Of a stretch of 64,000 bases of DNA, positions 1 to 8,667 are shown piece by piece. Positions within the stretch are counted from its first letter, which is position 1. Each line of letters opens with the position of its first letter. Under the pieces are notes generated by a model. It was not told where the DNA came from. It worked only from the letters and a program-made list of their open reading frames with translations, and did not search any database. The translations under genes and the position numbers were made by a program. The stretch is from NCBI GenBank assembly GCA_964403525.1, contig CAYOGE010000015.1, positions 1 to 64,000 of the forward strand, given 5' to 3'. The DNA comes from JAJTGZ01 sp964403525. Its GTDB lineage: Bacteria > Planctomycetota > Phycisphaerae > Phycisphaerales > UBA1924.

Positions 1-22
1 GGGGGCGAGGGGAGAGAAGGGG

Positions 23-1261
23 TTAGAGGTCTGTGGGGGCCATCAGCAGCCCCATCGGTACAGCCCATCCAGGCTGGGCCTTGCTCATGTCAACACCCAC
101 GGCCGGCTCGGTGCCAGTGCGGGCAACCCGCGCCAGCGGGTCGGCGGCGTGGGCGGGGGTCTTCAGCATGCGGGCGATGTGCTGGCACAGCGCAACGTGC
201 CGGCTCTCGCCGCCGACGAAGATCGTGCGGTGCACCTTGCGCTGCGGGAAGAGCGTCTCGTAGTACCGCACGCACAGAGCGATCTCATCGGTCAGCGCCC
301 GCAGAGGCTCGGTCAGGTCAACGGCGCTGCGGGTGCGCTCGGCGTGACCGGCCAGCGCTGTCACGGCATCGACCGCGGTCGCCGGCTGGGCGATGGTCGC
401 CGTGCCGGTGTCGGCCTGCTCCTTCCGCATGGCCGCGGCGAGCACCGCCATCCCCCCCGACTCGACCGTCGGCGCAGCGCCGGGCCCGCTGCGTGTGAGC
501 TGGTTGAGGCTCAACCGCAGGGCGCGGGCCTCGATGATCGAGCAACCCGCCTGCTTGGCCGCGACGGCGTCGAGGAACCGCCCTCCCAGAGCGATCGCCT
601 TGGCGAACACGATGTTCTGCCCGTGCCCCAGGCACACCTTGGTCATTGTCGAGCCGATGTCGAGGTAGAGCGACGTCGTCTCCGGGTCGCCGTCACGCTT
701 GTTCACCGGGCGGAAAACGTTCACGACCGCTTCAAACTCGCTCTGCATCCCCACCGGCTCAAGCCGCGCTGCGCGCAGGCCCTGCATCAGCCGCGCGATC
801 ACGCTGGCAGCGGTTGCGAAGGCGATGACCTCGGTCTTCCCCGCCCCGACGGTCGTGTCGGCCACCGCGATCTCACGCATGGAGAGGGCGCCGGCGTCGC
901 ACCCAAGCTGCATCGCGACCGCGAACCGCGCCGCCTCTCCCAGTGACTGCTTCCCCTCGGGCTGAACCTGCAGGTGACGGCAGACCATCTGCGCGCTGGG
1001 GATCGCGCAGACCGCACGCTTCGCCTTCACGCCCGAGGCCTTCAGCAGCCCGGGCAGCTGCTCGAACTGGAAGTCCAGCCGGCGGACCGGGTCGTTGGCC
1101 AGTTCCTGCGGCGTCTGCACGCACCCCGCCGCGATCAGGTGCGGCGAATCGCCAGACGAGAGCTGAAGCACCTTCAGCGTCTGCCCGCCGAAATCGACGG
1201 CCACCAGCCCGCCGCCGGACCACGGGTTGAATCCCGCGAGTTTGTGGAGACCAAGCGCCAC
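23..1261 (-). CDS. PilM-like actin-fold protein
   Basis: About 412 aa, resembling the type IV pilus assembly ATPase-like protein PilM, a cytoplasmic actin-fold protein that anchors the inner-membrane pilus or secretion platform. Actin-type phosphate-binding loops are visible near the N-terminus (VAVDFGGQTLKVLQL) and mid-protein (LYLDIGSTMTKVCL), with a late TIFVGGESR loop. The frame is open to 1369, but I chose the GTG at 1261 because GGAGGT lies five bases upstream and the family's N-terminal region starts there. A central stretch of about 80 residues is Ala/Thr-rich and low in conservation. It is the last gene of a minus-strand cluster. A second PilM-type protein lies at 17578-19629, so this one may serve a different machine. 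Family assignment is good; the exact role is inferred. Confidence 0.75.
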   Translation of the reverse strand: MALGLHKLAGFNPWSGGGLVAVDFGGQTLKVLQLSSGDSPHLIAAGCVQTPQELANDPVRRLDFQFEQLPGLLKASGVKAKRAVCAIPSAQMVCRHLQVQPEGKQSLGEAARFAVAMQLGCDAGALSMREIAVADTTVGAGKTEVIAFATAASVIARLMQGLRAARLEPVGMQSEFEAVVNVFRPVNKRDGDPETTSLYLDIGSTMTKVCLGHGQNIVFAKAIALGGRFLDAVAAKQAGCSIIEARALRLSLNQLTRSGPGAAPTVESGGMAVLAAAMRKEQADTGTATIAQPATAVDAVTALAGHAERTRSAVDLTEPLRALTDEIALCVRYYETLFPQRKVHRTIFVGGESRHVALCQHIARMLKTPAHAADPLARVARTGTEPAVGVDMSKAQPGWAVPMGLLMAPTDL

Positions 1262-1272
1262 GGCGTACCTCC
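1259..1272 (-). promoter_or_regulatory. Strong Shine-Dalgarno deciding the PilM-like start
   Basis: On the minus strand GGAGGT is followed by five bases and then GTG. This near-perfect ribosome binding site marks 1261 as the start in preference to the end of the open frame at 1369. Confidence 0.7.
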
Positions 1273-1430
1273 GATCAACAGCCCCCGGGCGCGGCACTCG
1301 CCGCGCCCATGAGAAGGCCCGTGGTTGATCGGCACGCACGCCGCCGCCGGTGAGCAGCCCCCCAGACACCGCCGAACACGCCGATTGCGCAGCCGCTACA
1401 ACCGGACCGCGCAGGCTTATCGGGCGGACC

Positions 1431-2159
1431 TCAGCAAGCCCTCAGCCGTCCGAGAAGCGCCGTCAACTCGGTCAAAGCGCCCTTGACGTCCCACCTCTGT
1501 CGCGCACGGTCGCCGGTTGTGTTGCTCACGACGCGCACCTCGCCAAAGGCGACACCCGCTCGAACCGCCACCAGCGCGACGGCCGCCCCCTCCATCGCTT
1601 CGGCGGCGAAGCCACGCATCTCCAGCGCGCGAGCGGCCCCGTCCGTGCCTGAACAGAGCGAGACCGTCGCGATCGGCCCGAGAACACCGAAACGGCCGAC
1701 ACCCGCGGCAGGGATGCACGGACGCAACGCCTCGATCACCTCCGCCTGAACATCCGCCCCGCTGCTCCCACCCGGAGGAAAGGGCCCAAAGCCCATCGCC
1801 TCAAGCGACTCAAACCGCCCGTCGGTCTGCAGGCCATCGTCGGCCAGTTCGCAGCGTGTCGCCACTACGACGCTCCCGACCGCTGCGGCGTTCCCGACCG
1901 CACCCGCGATACCGACGCTCAGCACCAGCCCGTGCCGGCCCGCATCGAGCGTGCGGGCCACGCCGCCCGCCGCGGCCGCCTTGCCGACGCCCGTCACAAC
2001 GAGGTCAAAGCGATCGTCAAGCGGCGACACCGTCCACTCCACCGCGCTCTCAGCGGCGTTGAACGCTGCCCGAACCGCCCGCGCCTCGGCCGGGGCCGCA
2101 ACGGCCAGCAGCACGCGGCCGGCGTTCCGTCCGGCGAGGTAGTCGCTCAGCGCGGACAT
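1431..2159 (-). CDS. mqnB: Futalosine hydrolase (menaquinone biosynthesis)
   Basis: About 242 aa of the nucleoside phosphorylase/hydrolase (MTAN-like) superfamily. MqnB splits futalosine into hypoxanthine and dehypoxanthine futalosine in the futalosine route to menaquinone. Visible marks are the N-terminal VLLAVAAPAEARAVR, the GVGKAAAAGG glycine loop, LSVGIAGAVG, and the C-terminal block EAMEGAAVALVAVRAG followed by VRVVSNTTGDR, typical of futalosine hydrolases. The ATG at 2159 overlaps the upstream plsC-like stop (TGATG), indicating translational coupling. A GTG one codon earlier is possible. A close MTA/SAH nucleosidase is the alternative, but the SNTTGDR ending favours MqnB. Menaquinone would be the substrate of the alternative complex III encoded later in this window. 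Confidence 0.8.
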   Translation of the reverse strand: MSALSDYLAGRNAGRVLLAVAAPAEARAVRAAFNAAESAVEWTVSPLDDRFDLVVTGVGKAAAAGGVARTLDAGRHGLVLSVGIAGAVGNAAAVGSVVVATRCELADDGLQTDGRFESLEAMGFGPFPPGGSSGADVQAEVIEALRPCIPAAGVGRFGVLGPIATVSLCSGTDGAARALEMRGFAAEAMEGAAVALVAVRAGVAFGEVRVVSNTTGDRARQRWDVKGALTELTALLGRLRAC

Positions 2160-2881
2160 CACTCCGTCTCCGTGTTCACAAAGGGCTTGGTTGAGACCGC
2201 GTGCCCGTTGGCCGCGAACTCGGCAGAGAGTTCCGCCCGCATCTGCTCGATCTGCTGCCTGATGTGCTCAAGGCCCTTGTCCGGCCCCATCGCCAGCAGC
2301 GTCTCGGCGGGGATCGGCTTGCCCACCCGCAGAGCGACGCGCTGGCCCAGCAGGAAGGGCCGGCTCCTTGTGCGCGGCCACGCGTCGAACGCGCCCTCGA
2401 TCGCCCCCGGGAGAACGACCGGCTTCGCGCGGCTCAGCACGAGCCAGGCCCCGCGCTTGAAGGTGTGCATCGCGCCGTCGGGCGTGCGCGAACCCTCCGG
2501 GAACATCAGCAGCACCCGCCCGGCTTCCAGCTGCTCGATCGCCGTACGGATCGCGCCCATGTCGGCCGCTCCCTGCCTGATCGGCACCGAGTTGAGCCCC
2601 TTCAGGAACGCGCCGAACAACCGGTTGCGGAAGAGCCCCGACTTGGCGATGAAGTTCGTGTGCCTGCGTTTGATCCCCATGCCCGCGATCACAGGGTCAA
2701 GGTGCGACTGATGGTTGAGCACATAGAGCACCGGCCCGCTCTCGGGCACGTTCTCGGCCCCGCTCACGCGCAGCCGGAAGACCAGCTTCAACAGCGCAAA
2801 GCAGACGCTCCACCAGAACCCGAAAAAGAGCATCGCCCCGACCGACCGACCCGGGTTGCGACGCCTGTAGCGCTCCAGCAC
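2159..2881 (-). CDS. plsC: 1-acyl-sn-glycerol-3-phosphate acyltransferase (PlsC family)
   Basis: About 240 aa. It likely transfers a fatty acyl chain to lysophosphatidic acid at the inner membrane in phospholipid synthesis. The HX4D catalytic motif is visible as NHQSHLD (H57, D62), and the substrate-binding motif FPEGSRTPDG lies near residue 128. A hydrophobic N-terminal segment (about residues 15-37) anchors the protein. The start is GTG with a weak GGAG about ten bases upstream; the cmk stop is three bases away. Gene order cmk-plsC is also found in other bacteria. Other lysophospholipid acyltransferases share these motifs, so the precise acceptor is inferred. Confidence 0.85.
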   Translation of the reverse strand: MLERYRRRNPGRSVGAMLFFGFWWSVCFALLKLVFRLRVSGAENVPESGPVLYVLNHQSHLDPVIAGMGIKRRHTNFIAKSGLFRNRLFGAFLKGLNSVPIRQGAADMGAIRTAIEQLEAGRVLLMFPEGSRTPDGAMHTFKRGAWLVLSRAKPVVLPGAIEGAFDAWPRTRSRPFLLGQRVALRVGKPIPAETLLAMGPDKGLEHIRQQIEQMRAELSAEFAANGHAVSTKPFVNTETE

Positions 2882-2884
2882 GAG

Positions 2885-3655
2885 CTACCGCTCCTCGCGC
2901 GCGACGCGGCGGCCCGCGGCCGCCCGCACCAGCGTCTCCAGGTGCGCAACAACCTCTTCCTCCGTCATGCGCGTGGTGTCGATCACCGCGGCGTCCGGCG
3001 CTACGGCCATCGGCCCAACCGCCCGCGATGAGTCGCGCCGGTCGCGATCGATCAGGTTCTTGAGGATCGCGTCGTAGTCGGCGCCGGGGTTCTGGGCGCA
3101 CCGCCGCCGTGCACGCTCCTGGGGGTCCGCCACGAGGAAGAACTTCGCCATCGCGTCGGGGAAGACGATCGTCCCCTGGTCGCGGCCCTCGGTCACCAGC
3201 CGCGGGCGCTGGTGCGTTGTCCACCGCTGCCGTTCAACCAGGAACTCGCGCACCGGCCCGATCGCGGCGACAACGCTCACCTGGCCGTCAACCGCCGCCG
3301 AGCGCAGCCGCTCGGAGATCGAGGCGCCAAAGGCGTGCAGTTTCGGCGGGAACGAAGACCAGTCAAAGGTAATGTCGGCCTGACGCGCCAGTTCGAGAAC
3401 CGCCGCGTCATCGGCGGTAGAAACGCCCCGCTCGATGCACAACGCCGTGACAGCCCGGTACATCGCGCCCGTATCGAGGAAGGCCGCGTGCAGCCGCCTC
3501 GCCAGCTTCTGCCCGACGCTGCTCTTGCCGGTAGAGGCCTGCCCATCAATAGCAACCACGAACCGCTCCGGGAGAGCGCTCGCCTGCCCCTGCTTGGCGG
3601 TCGCGTCGATCATCACGGGTCCGTGTGTGGTGCTCGTCGTCACAGCATACCCCAT
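2885..3655 (-). CDS. cmk: Cytidylate kinase
   Basis: About 256 aa. It phosphorylates CMP and dCMP using ATP. The P-loop is FVVAIDGQASTGKSSVGQKLA, followed by LDTGAMYRAVT (CMP-binding region), VTEGRDQGTIVFPDAMAKFFLVADPQERARRR (lid and base-binding region) and a C-terminal DTTRMTEEEVV. The open frame extends to 3754, into the coding region of the neighbouring TIM-barrel gene, but that extension is basic and unconserved. I prefer the ATG at 3655, with the ATG at 3613 as an alternative closer to the usual family start. It sits between the TIM-barrel gene and plsC on the same strand. Confidence 0.88.
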   Translation of the reverse strand: MGYAVTTSTTHGPVMIDATAKQGQASALPERFVVAIDGQASTGKSSVGQKLARRLHAAFLDTGAMYRAVTALCIERGVSTADDAAVLELARQADITFDWSSFPPKLHAFGASISERLRSAAVDGQVSVVAAIGPVREFLVERQRWTTHQRPRLVTEGRDQGTIVFPDAMAKFFLVADPQERARRRCAQNPGADYDAILKNLIDRDRRDSSRAVGPMAVAPDAAVIDTTRMTEEEVVAHLETLVRAAAGRRVAREER

Positions 3656-3716
3656 GGGCGGTTGCTCAACCCGCACACGATGCGGGCGGTGGGGAACACG
3701 CGGGGCCCGCCCCGCG

Positions 3717-4733
3717 TCAATCTTCCTTGCCTTCCTTGCCGTCTTCGTCGTCAACCTCGTCCAGCTCTCCCAACTCGCTCGAGAGGATGCTCAGCACGTC
3801 GTCGTCTTCTACACCCAGGTCAAACAGACGTTCCAGCACGCCCTTGATGTGCATGATCCCCGGCACAGGGTCGCCGGTACCGCGGAAGTCGATCGCGATC
3901 GGCCCCTCGTACCCCACCGATACCAGCACCGACGCCATCTCTCGCAGCTCGTAGGCGGTGTGCCGCACTTCTACCGGAACGTCCGTCTCGTCGTCGTCCA
4001 GCTCGACCGGCTTCGCTTTGCCCCTTCCCTTGCCCTTGCTCCCCTTGCCCTTCGGCTCTGCTTCCGCCTTGGCCGGGGGTGCCCCCACCGCCTCAAACTT
4101 CACGCCCGTCGCCAGCACCATGCTGGCGTACGGAACCAGCCGCCTCAGATAAGCAATGCGGTCAGCCGAATCAGCCGCGGCGGCAAAGTCGGGCATCGTG
4201 CCGATGCGGAAGCCGCCGATCTTCTTCAGCAACTCGCCGACGCGCTCGGGCGTCTTGGTCAGGCCGGCCGCGGGGGAGATGCAGAGGTTCAAATCGAGCT
4301 TCTCGGCCTTGCGGGCAACGCTCTTGAGCCGGTCGGCGGCCTGCTCCATGGCGTCCTCGGTGTCGGGCGCGAGCACCGGCACCGCGAACGCCGAACAGCC
4401 CATCCAATGAGCGGCCTGCGCAACGCGAAGGCAGCGCTCCACGGCGGCATCGGCCTTGCGATCGTCCGGGTCAGCCAGCGGCAACGGGTTCACTTCGGCG
4501 ATCGCCAGCACCGGGCAGGCGGCTTTGTCGGCGCACTCGAGAAGATGCATCAGCCGCGTACGGTCGGCACCCACCAGCAGATCGGTCGTCAGCAGCAGGC
4601 CCGTCAACCCCAACTCGTTGCGAACAAACGACGGAAGCTCGGTGAGCGTCATCAGCCCGCTGTTACCCGCACCGCGCGTCTTGGCGGTTGTCAGGCGACT
4701 CTTCAACGCGCTGGCCGACAGGGCGAGTGGCAT
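3717..4733 (-). CDS. Xylose isomerase-like TIM-barrel protein with charged insert
   Basis: About 338 aa. The pattern of alternating hydrophobic strands (GLTGLLLTTDLL, CPVLAIAEVNPLPL, GCSAFAVPVLAPD, LDLNLCISPAAGLTKTPERVGELLKKIG, GYEGPIAIDFRGTGDP) matches the sugar phosphate isomerase/epimerase (xylose isomerase-like TIM barrel) superfamily. Between residues about 213 and 245 there is a Lys/Gly-rich low-complexity insert (GKGSKGKGRGKAK followed by an acidic stretch), and the C-terminus is very acidic. The substrate is unknown. It appears to be the first gene of the cluster leading to cmk, plsC and mqnB. Confidence 0.6.
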   Translation of the reverse strand: MPLALSASALKSRLTTAKTRGAGNSGLMTLTELPSFVRNELGLTGLLLTTDLLVGADRTRLMHLLECADKAACPVLAIAEVNPLPLADPDDRKADAAVERCLRVAQAAHWMGCSAFAVPVLAPDTEDAMEQAADRLKSVARKAEKLDLNLCISPAAGLTKTPERVGELLKKIGGFRIGTMPDFAAAADSADRIAYLRRLVPYASMVLATGVKFEAVGAPPAKAEAEPKGKGSKGKGRGKAKPVELDDDETDVPVEVRHTAYELREMASVLVSVGYEGPIAIDFRGTGDPVPGIMHIKGVLERLFDLGVEDDDVLSILSSELGELDEVDDEDGKEGKED

Positions 4734-4881
4734 GCGGATGAAAGGTACTCCCCCCGTACGTGCCCGGCCACTAAGGGCCCACCGGGCGCCCCCGCGGGCG
4801 GCCGGAAACCCATCCGCAACGGCGTACCATCGGCGTCAACGGCCCCTCCCTTCGACCCGACAATTGCCCGAGGAATTACGC

Positions 4882-5262
4882 ATGAGTTCACCCGCCGACC
4901 GGCTCTATTCCGCTTCCCATGAGTGGCACAAAGTAGACGGCGACACCTGCACCGTCGGCATCACCCGGTACGCCGTCGACGCCCTGACCGACGTGACCTA
5001 CGTGAACACCAAGGCCGTCGGCGCCAAGGTGGCCGCGGGTGGGATCGTGGGCGAAGTCGAGTCGGTCAAGACCACCAGCGACGTCTATTCCGCCGTCGGC
5101 GGTGAGATCACCGAGGTCAATAAGGCCCTGGTGGAGAACCCCGCGCTTCTCAACGCCGACCCTTACGCCAACTGGCTTGTCAAGCTCAAGATCACCGACC
5201 GCTCGGGCATCGACAAGCTCAGCAAGGCCGACGCGTACGACAAGGCCAACCCCGCCCACTGA
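4882..5262 (+). CDS. gcvH: Glycine cleavage system H protein
   Basis: 126 aa. The lipoylated carrier shuttles the aminomethyl group between the P and T proteins of the glycine cleavage system. The lipoyl attachment site is K63 in GEVESVKTTSDVYSAVGGE, and the typical opening LYSASHEWHKVDGDTCTVGIT and ending NADPYANWLVKLKITD are present. The open frame extends upstream to 4456, but homology begins at the ATG at 4882, preceded by AGGAATTACGC. No gcvT or gcvP is adjacent. Confidence 0.95.
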   Translation: MSSPADRLYSASHEWHKVDGDTCTVGITRYAVDALTDVTYVNTKAVGAKVAAGGIVGEVESVKTTSDVYSAVGGEITEVNKALVENPALLNADPYANWLVKLKITDRSGIDKLSKADAYDKANPAH

Positions 5263-5385
5263 CAGCGGCCCGAGCCCGGCGGAACCAAACCGCGCGCAAT
5301 TCGGACCGAAACGCACCGACTTGCAGAACCGCCGTTCCGACGACCGCGTACGCACCGCGGGTCGTTCCTTCCTCCACGCCACCGC

Positions 5386-6114
5386 ATGATCCGCTGCCAG
5401 AACGTGCACAAGTCGTACCGCCTCGGACCGCGCACCGTGCACGCGCTGCGCGGGGCGGACCTTGCGATCGCCACGCCCGGCTTCTACGCGATCATGGGCG
5501 CCAGCGGCTCTGGGAAGAGCACGCTGCTGCACCTGCTCGGCGCGCTCGACACGCCCGATCAGGGCACGATCGAAGTCGGCGGTCGTTCGCTGCACAACCT
5601 CACCGAGCGCGAGCTGACAACCTTCAGGCGGACGGGCATCGGCATCGTGTTCCAGCAGTTCAACCTCATCCCCACGCTCACCGCAAAAGAGAACGTTGAA
5701 CTGCCCGGCGTGCTCGCGGGCGACAACCCCCATTCGCTCGCCACGCGATCGGCCGAGTTACTCGAATCGCTCGGTGTAGCCCACCGGGCGAGCCACCGGC
5801 CCGACTCGCTCTCGGGCGGAGAGCAGCAGCGCGTCGCCATCGCGCGGGCCCTGCTCTACCGGCCCGCCGTGCTGCTGGCCGACGAGCCCACCGGCGCCCT
5901 CGACAGCCGCAGCGCCGAGGCCCTTTGGGACCTGCTCGCCGCCGTCGCGGCGCAGCAGAACACCACCATCGTGATGGTCACGCACGAGCCGGCCGCGGCG
6001 GCGCACTGCCGTCACGTCTTTGTGATTCAAGACGGTCGCATGATCGGTGGCTTCGATACGGAGGGAACCGATGCGGGCGGCGTGGCGACTCGCTACCAGC
6101 AACTTGTCCGCTAG
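5386..6114 (+). CDS. ABC transporter ATP-binding protein (LolD/MacB type)
   Basis: 242 aa. Walker A GASGSGKST (K44), Q-loop VFQQFNLIPTLTAKENVELP, signature LSGGEQQRVAIARAL, Walker B VLLADEPTGALD and H-loop VTHEP are all present. This subfamily powers MacB/LolCDE-type mechanotransmitting exporters that move lipoproteins, peptides or drugs rather than importing solutes. The downstream permease starts inside this gene (44-bp overlap), so the two are translationally coupled. The substrate cannot be read from sequence. Confidence 0.9.
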   Translation: MIRCQNVHKSYRLGPRTVHALRGADLAIATPGFYAIMGASGSGKSTLLHLLGALDTPDQGTIEVGGRSLHNLTERELTTFRRTGIGIVFQQFNLIPTLTAKENVELPGVLAGDNPHSLATRSAELLESLGVAHRASHRPDSLSGGEQQRVAIARALLYRPAVLLADEPTGALDSRSAEALWDLLAAVAAQQNTTIVMVTHEPAAAAHCRHVFVIQDGRMIGGFDTEGTDAGGVATRYQQLVR

Positions 6115-8647
6115 GCGCGGGCGCACGGCCCTGCTGTGCGCGTGCGTCGCCCTCTGCGCCGCACTGGTTGTCGCCATCGGGTGCGCCATCGCCTCGATCA
6201 ACCTCGGCCTTGAACAACGCATCACCGAGACCGTCGGCGCCGGCACGCTCCGCATCACCCACCCCGGCAGATCGCACTTTGACGCCTCGATCATCGCAAA
6301 GGCCGAAAAGTGGCCGGGCGTGAAGGTGGCCTCAGGGCGGTTGATCGACTCGCTCGCCCTGAACAACCCCAAGGCCAAGGTTGACCATCGAACGATCACC
6401 TACGGCATCATCCCCGGGCGCGAGCAGCAGTTGCGCCCCTTCGACCTCGCCAGCGGGCGGATGCTCGAGAAGGACGACGAAGCGGTCCTGGACATCCGCA
6501 CCGCAGAGGTGCTGCAACTGAGCGTGGGCGACACGTTCGAGGTCCTCCGCTTTGGCGATACCGACACCCTCAAGGTCGTCGGAACCGTCCGCCCCCCACC
6601 ACTCTCTGGGTACCTGGGTGCCCAGACGCCCGCGTATCTCACCCTCGCGACGCTCCAACGCCTCACCGACCATCCAAACGCCGTGCACGAGGTCGAGATC
6701 GTGCTCGACGGGCCCGCCGCGAACAACGCAGAAGCGTTCGTAGCCGCCCACAGCGCCGAAGTGCCCAAGCCGCTGATCCTCCAGCCCACCGCCCGCGTCA
6801 CCGCCGGGTTCCAGTCCAACCGCCAGACGTCACAGATCGCCCTGGTCATCGCGAGCGTCTTCGCCTTCCTCGCGGCCTCGTTCATCATCGCCACCGGCAT
6901 GACCACCGGCGTCACCGAGCGCACCCGCGAGCTGGCGATCCTGCGGTGCATCGGCGCCACGCGCGGCCAACTCGCCGCGGCGCAGGTCTGCTCGGGCCTG
7001 ATCGTCGGGCTCATCGGCGCGTGCGTCGGGCTGCCCATTGGTGTCGGCGGCGCAGCGTGGCTGGTCTCGATGTACCCGGCCCAGCTCCCCGGCGGATTCG
7101 CGCTGAGTGTTTCGGGCGTTGTCACCGCCGCAATCGGCGCTGTGGGCGCGGGGGTGATCGGCGCGGGCTGGTCGGCGTGGAACGCCGCTCGCGTTTCGCC
7201 GCTGCAGGGCCTGACCGCCCGCTCGGTTCCCGCCCGCACACGGACGATCGTGGTCATGCTCGCTTGTGCGCTCGGACTGATCGCTCTGCACGCGGCCATC
7301 GTGCTGTCGCGCCCCGCAAACACCGACAACTTCTTCTGGGTTTATGTGCCAGTCGCCATCCCGGCCATGCTCACGGGCTATTTCGTGCTGGGCACGCCGC
7401 TGACAGTCTTCGTCGGCCGCATCGTTTCGCCCGTGCTCTCGGTGTTGCTCGGCCTGCCGCCCCGTCTGCTCGCACGCACGCTCGCGCAAACACCCTTCCG
7501 GCACGGATTCACGGCCGCGAGCATGATGGTGGGCCTGGCGATGCTGGTCTCGATCTGGACCAACGGGCGCAGCGTGCTGGAGTTCTGGCTCGACAAGATG
7601 GATTTTCCAGACGGGTTCGTCACCGGCCTGAGCATCAAGCCCGATACCGCCGAGCGCATCCGCGCGGTGCCGGGCGTGAAGGACGCCTGCGCCATCACGC
7701 TGCAGAACGTGAGCTCCGGCGCGTTCGGCATCGCCGGCCTGACGAAGTACAAGACCACGTTTCTCGCCTTCGAGCCCGACTCGTTCTTTGACATGACGCG
7801 GGTGGACTGGGTGCAGGGTGACCAGGTGACGGCGATCGCGCGGCTCAAGCAGGGCGGCGCGGTACTCGTAGCGAAGGAGTTCTACGTCACCAAGCGGATC
7901 GGCCTTGGTGCCAAGATCAAGCTCGTCGACGACGGCGGAACGCCGTACGAGTTCGAGGTCGTCGGCGTCGTCACCAGCCCCGGGCTCGACATCGCCAGCA
8001 AGTTCTTCGACATCGGCGAGAACTACGTCGACCAGGCCGTCAACAGCGTCTTCGGGACGCGCGCCGACCTCAAGCGCTGCTTCGGCAACGACGCGATCAA
8101 CCTCGTGCAGGTCAACTTCAAGCCCGGGGCAGACCCCGAAGCAACCTACACAGCGATCCGGCGTCTCCCCGGCACCGGCATCATCGCCGGCGGCACCGCC
8201 GTCTGGCTCAAGAAGCACCTGCACGAGATGATCGGCGGCTCGCTCAAGATCTTCTCGCTTGTGGCAATCGGCGCTCTGGTCATCGCCTCGTTCGGCGTCG
8301 CGAACATCATCATCGCCGGCGTGCAGGCACGCACCTACCAGTTCGGCGTGCTCCGCGCCATCGGCGCGCAGCGCTGGCTGCTCGGCCGTCTGGTAATCGG
8401 CGAGGCCCTCGTCATCGCCCTCGCGGCGTGCCTCCTCGGCTCCGGGCTCGGCTTGCAGGCCGCGTGGGGCGGCCAGAACGTCACGTCATCCACCATCGGC
8501 GTCGAGTTCGGCTTCCGCCCACCCTACAGCGCGATGGCCTGGGCTTGGCTCACCGTCACGATCATCACCGTCGGCGCCGCGGCACCCACCGCCTGGGCCC
8601 TGGTGCGACGCTCGCCGCGGCAACTGCTGGGCGTGATGCGGGGCTGA
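6071..8647 (+). CDS. FtsX/MacB-like ABC transporter permease
   Basis: About 858 aa. A membrane segment at about residues 20-45 is followed by a periplasmic MacB_PCD-like domain, then an FtsX-type three-helix block with the motif ERTRELAILRCIGATRGQL. A second set of helices, a second periplasmic domain and a final FtsX block (QFGVLRAIGAQRWLLGRLVIGEAL) follow. This duplicated layout matches the long permeases that pair with LolD/MacB-type ATPases. The ATG at 6071 has GGAGGG seven bases upstream and lies inside the ATPase gene. Role: probable export or lipoprotein/peptide release at the inner membrane. Confidence 0.85.
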   Translation: MRAAWRLATSNLSARRGRTALLCACVALCAALVVAIGCAIASINLGLEQRITETVGAGTLRITHPGRSHFDASIIAKAEKWPGVKVASGRLIDSLALNNPKAKVDHRTITYGIIPGREQQLRPFDLASGRMLEKDDEAVLDIRTAEVLQLSVGDTFEVLRFGDTDTLKVVGTVRPPPLSGYLGAQTPAYLTLATLQRLTDHPNAVHEVEIVLDGPAANNAEAFVAAHSAEVPKPLILQPTARVTAGFQSNRQTSQIALVIASVFAFLAASFIIATGMTTGVTERTRELAILRCIGATRGQLAAAQVCSGLIVGLIGACVGLPIGVGGAAWLVSMYPAQLPGGFALSVSGVVTAAIGAVGAGVIGAGWSAWNAARVSPLQGLTARSVPARTRTIVVMLACALGLIALHAAIVLSRPANTDNFFWVYVPVAIPAMLTGYFVLGTPLTVFVGRIVSPVLSVLLGLPPRLLARTLAQTPFRHGFTAASMMVGLAMLVSIWTNGRSVLEFWLDKMDFPDGFVTGLSIKPDTAERIRAVPGVKDACAITLQNVSSGAFGIAGLTKYKTTFLAFEPDSFFDMTRVDWVQGDQVTAIARLKQGGAVLVAKEFYVTKRIGLGAKIKLVDDGGTPYEFEVVGVVTSPGLDIASKFFDIGENYVDQAVNSVFGTRADLKRCFGNDAINLVQVNFKPGADPEATYTAIRRLPGTGIIAGGTAVWLKKHLHEMIGGSLKIFSLVAIGALVIASFGVANIIIAGVQARTYQFGVLRAIGAQRWLLGRLVIGEALVIALAACLLGSGLGLQAAWGGQNVTSSTIGVEFGFRPPYSAMAWAWLTVTIITVGAAAPTAWALVRRSPRQLLGVMRG

Positions 8648-8667
8648 GCCTGCACGGCGCACCCGCA

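Noticed and set aside
4734..4881. Possible glycine riboswitch before gcvH
   Set aside because: The leader is short and C-rich, and no paired glycine aptamer core was recognised by eye.
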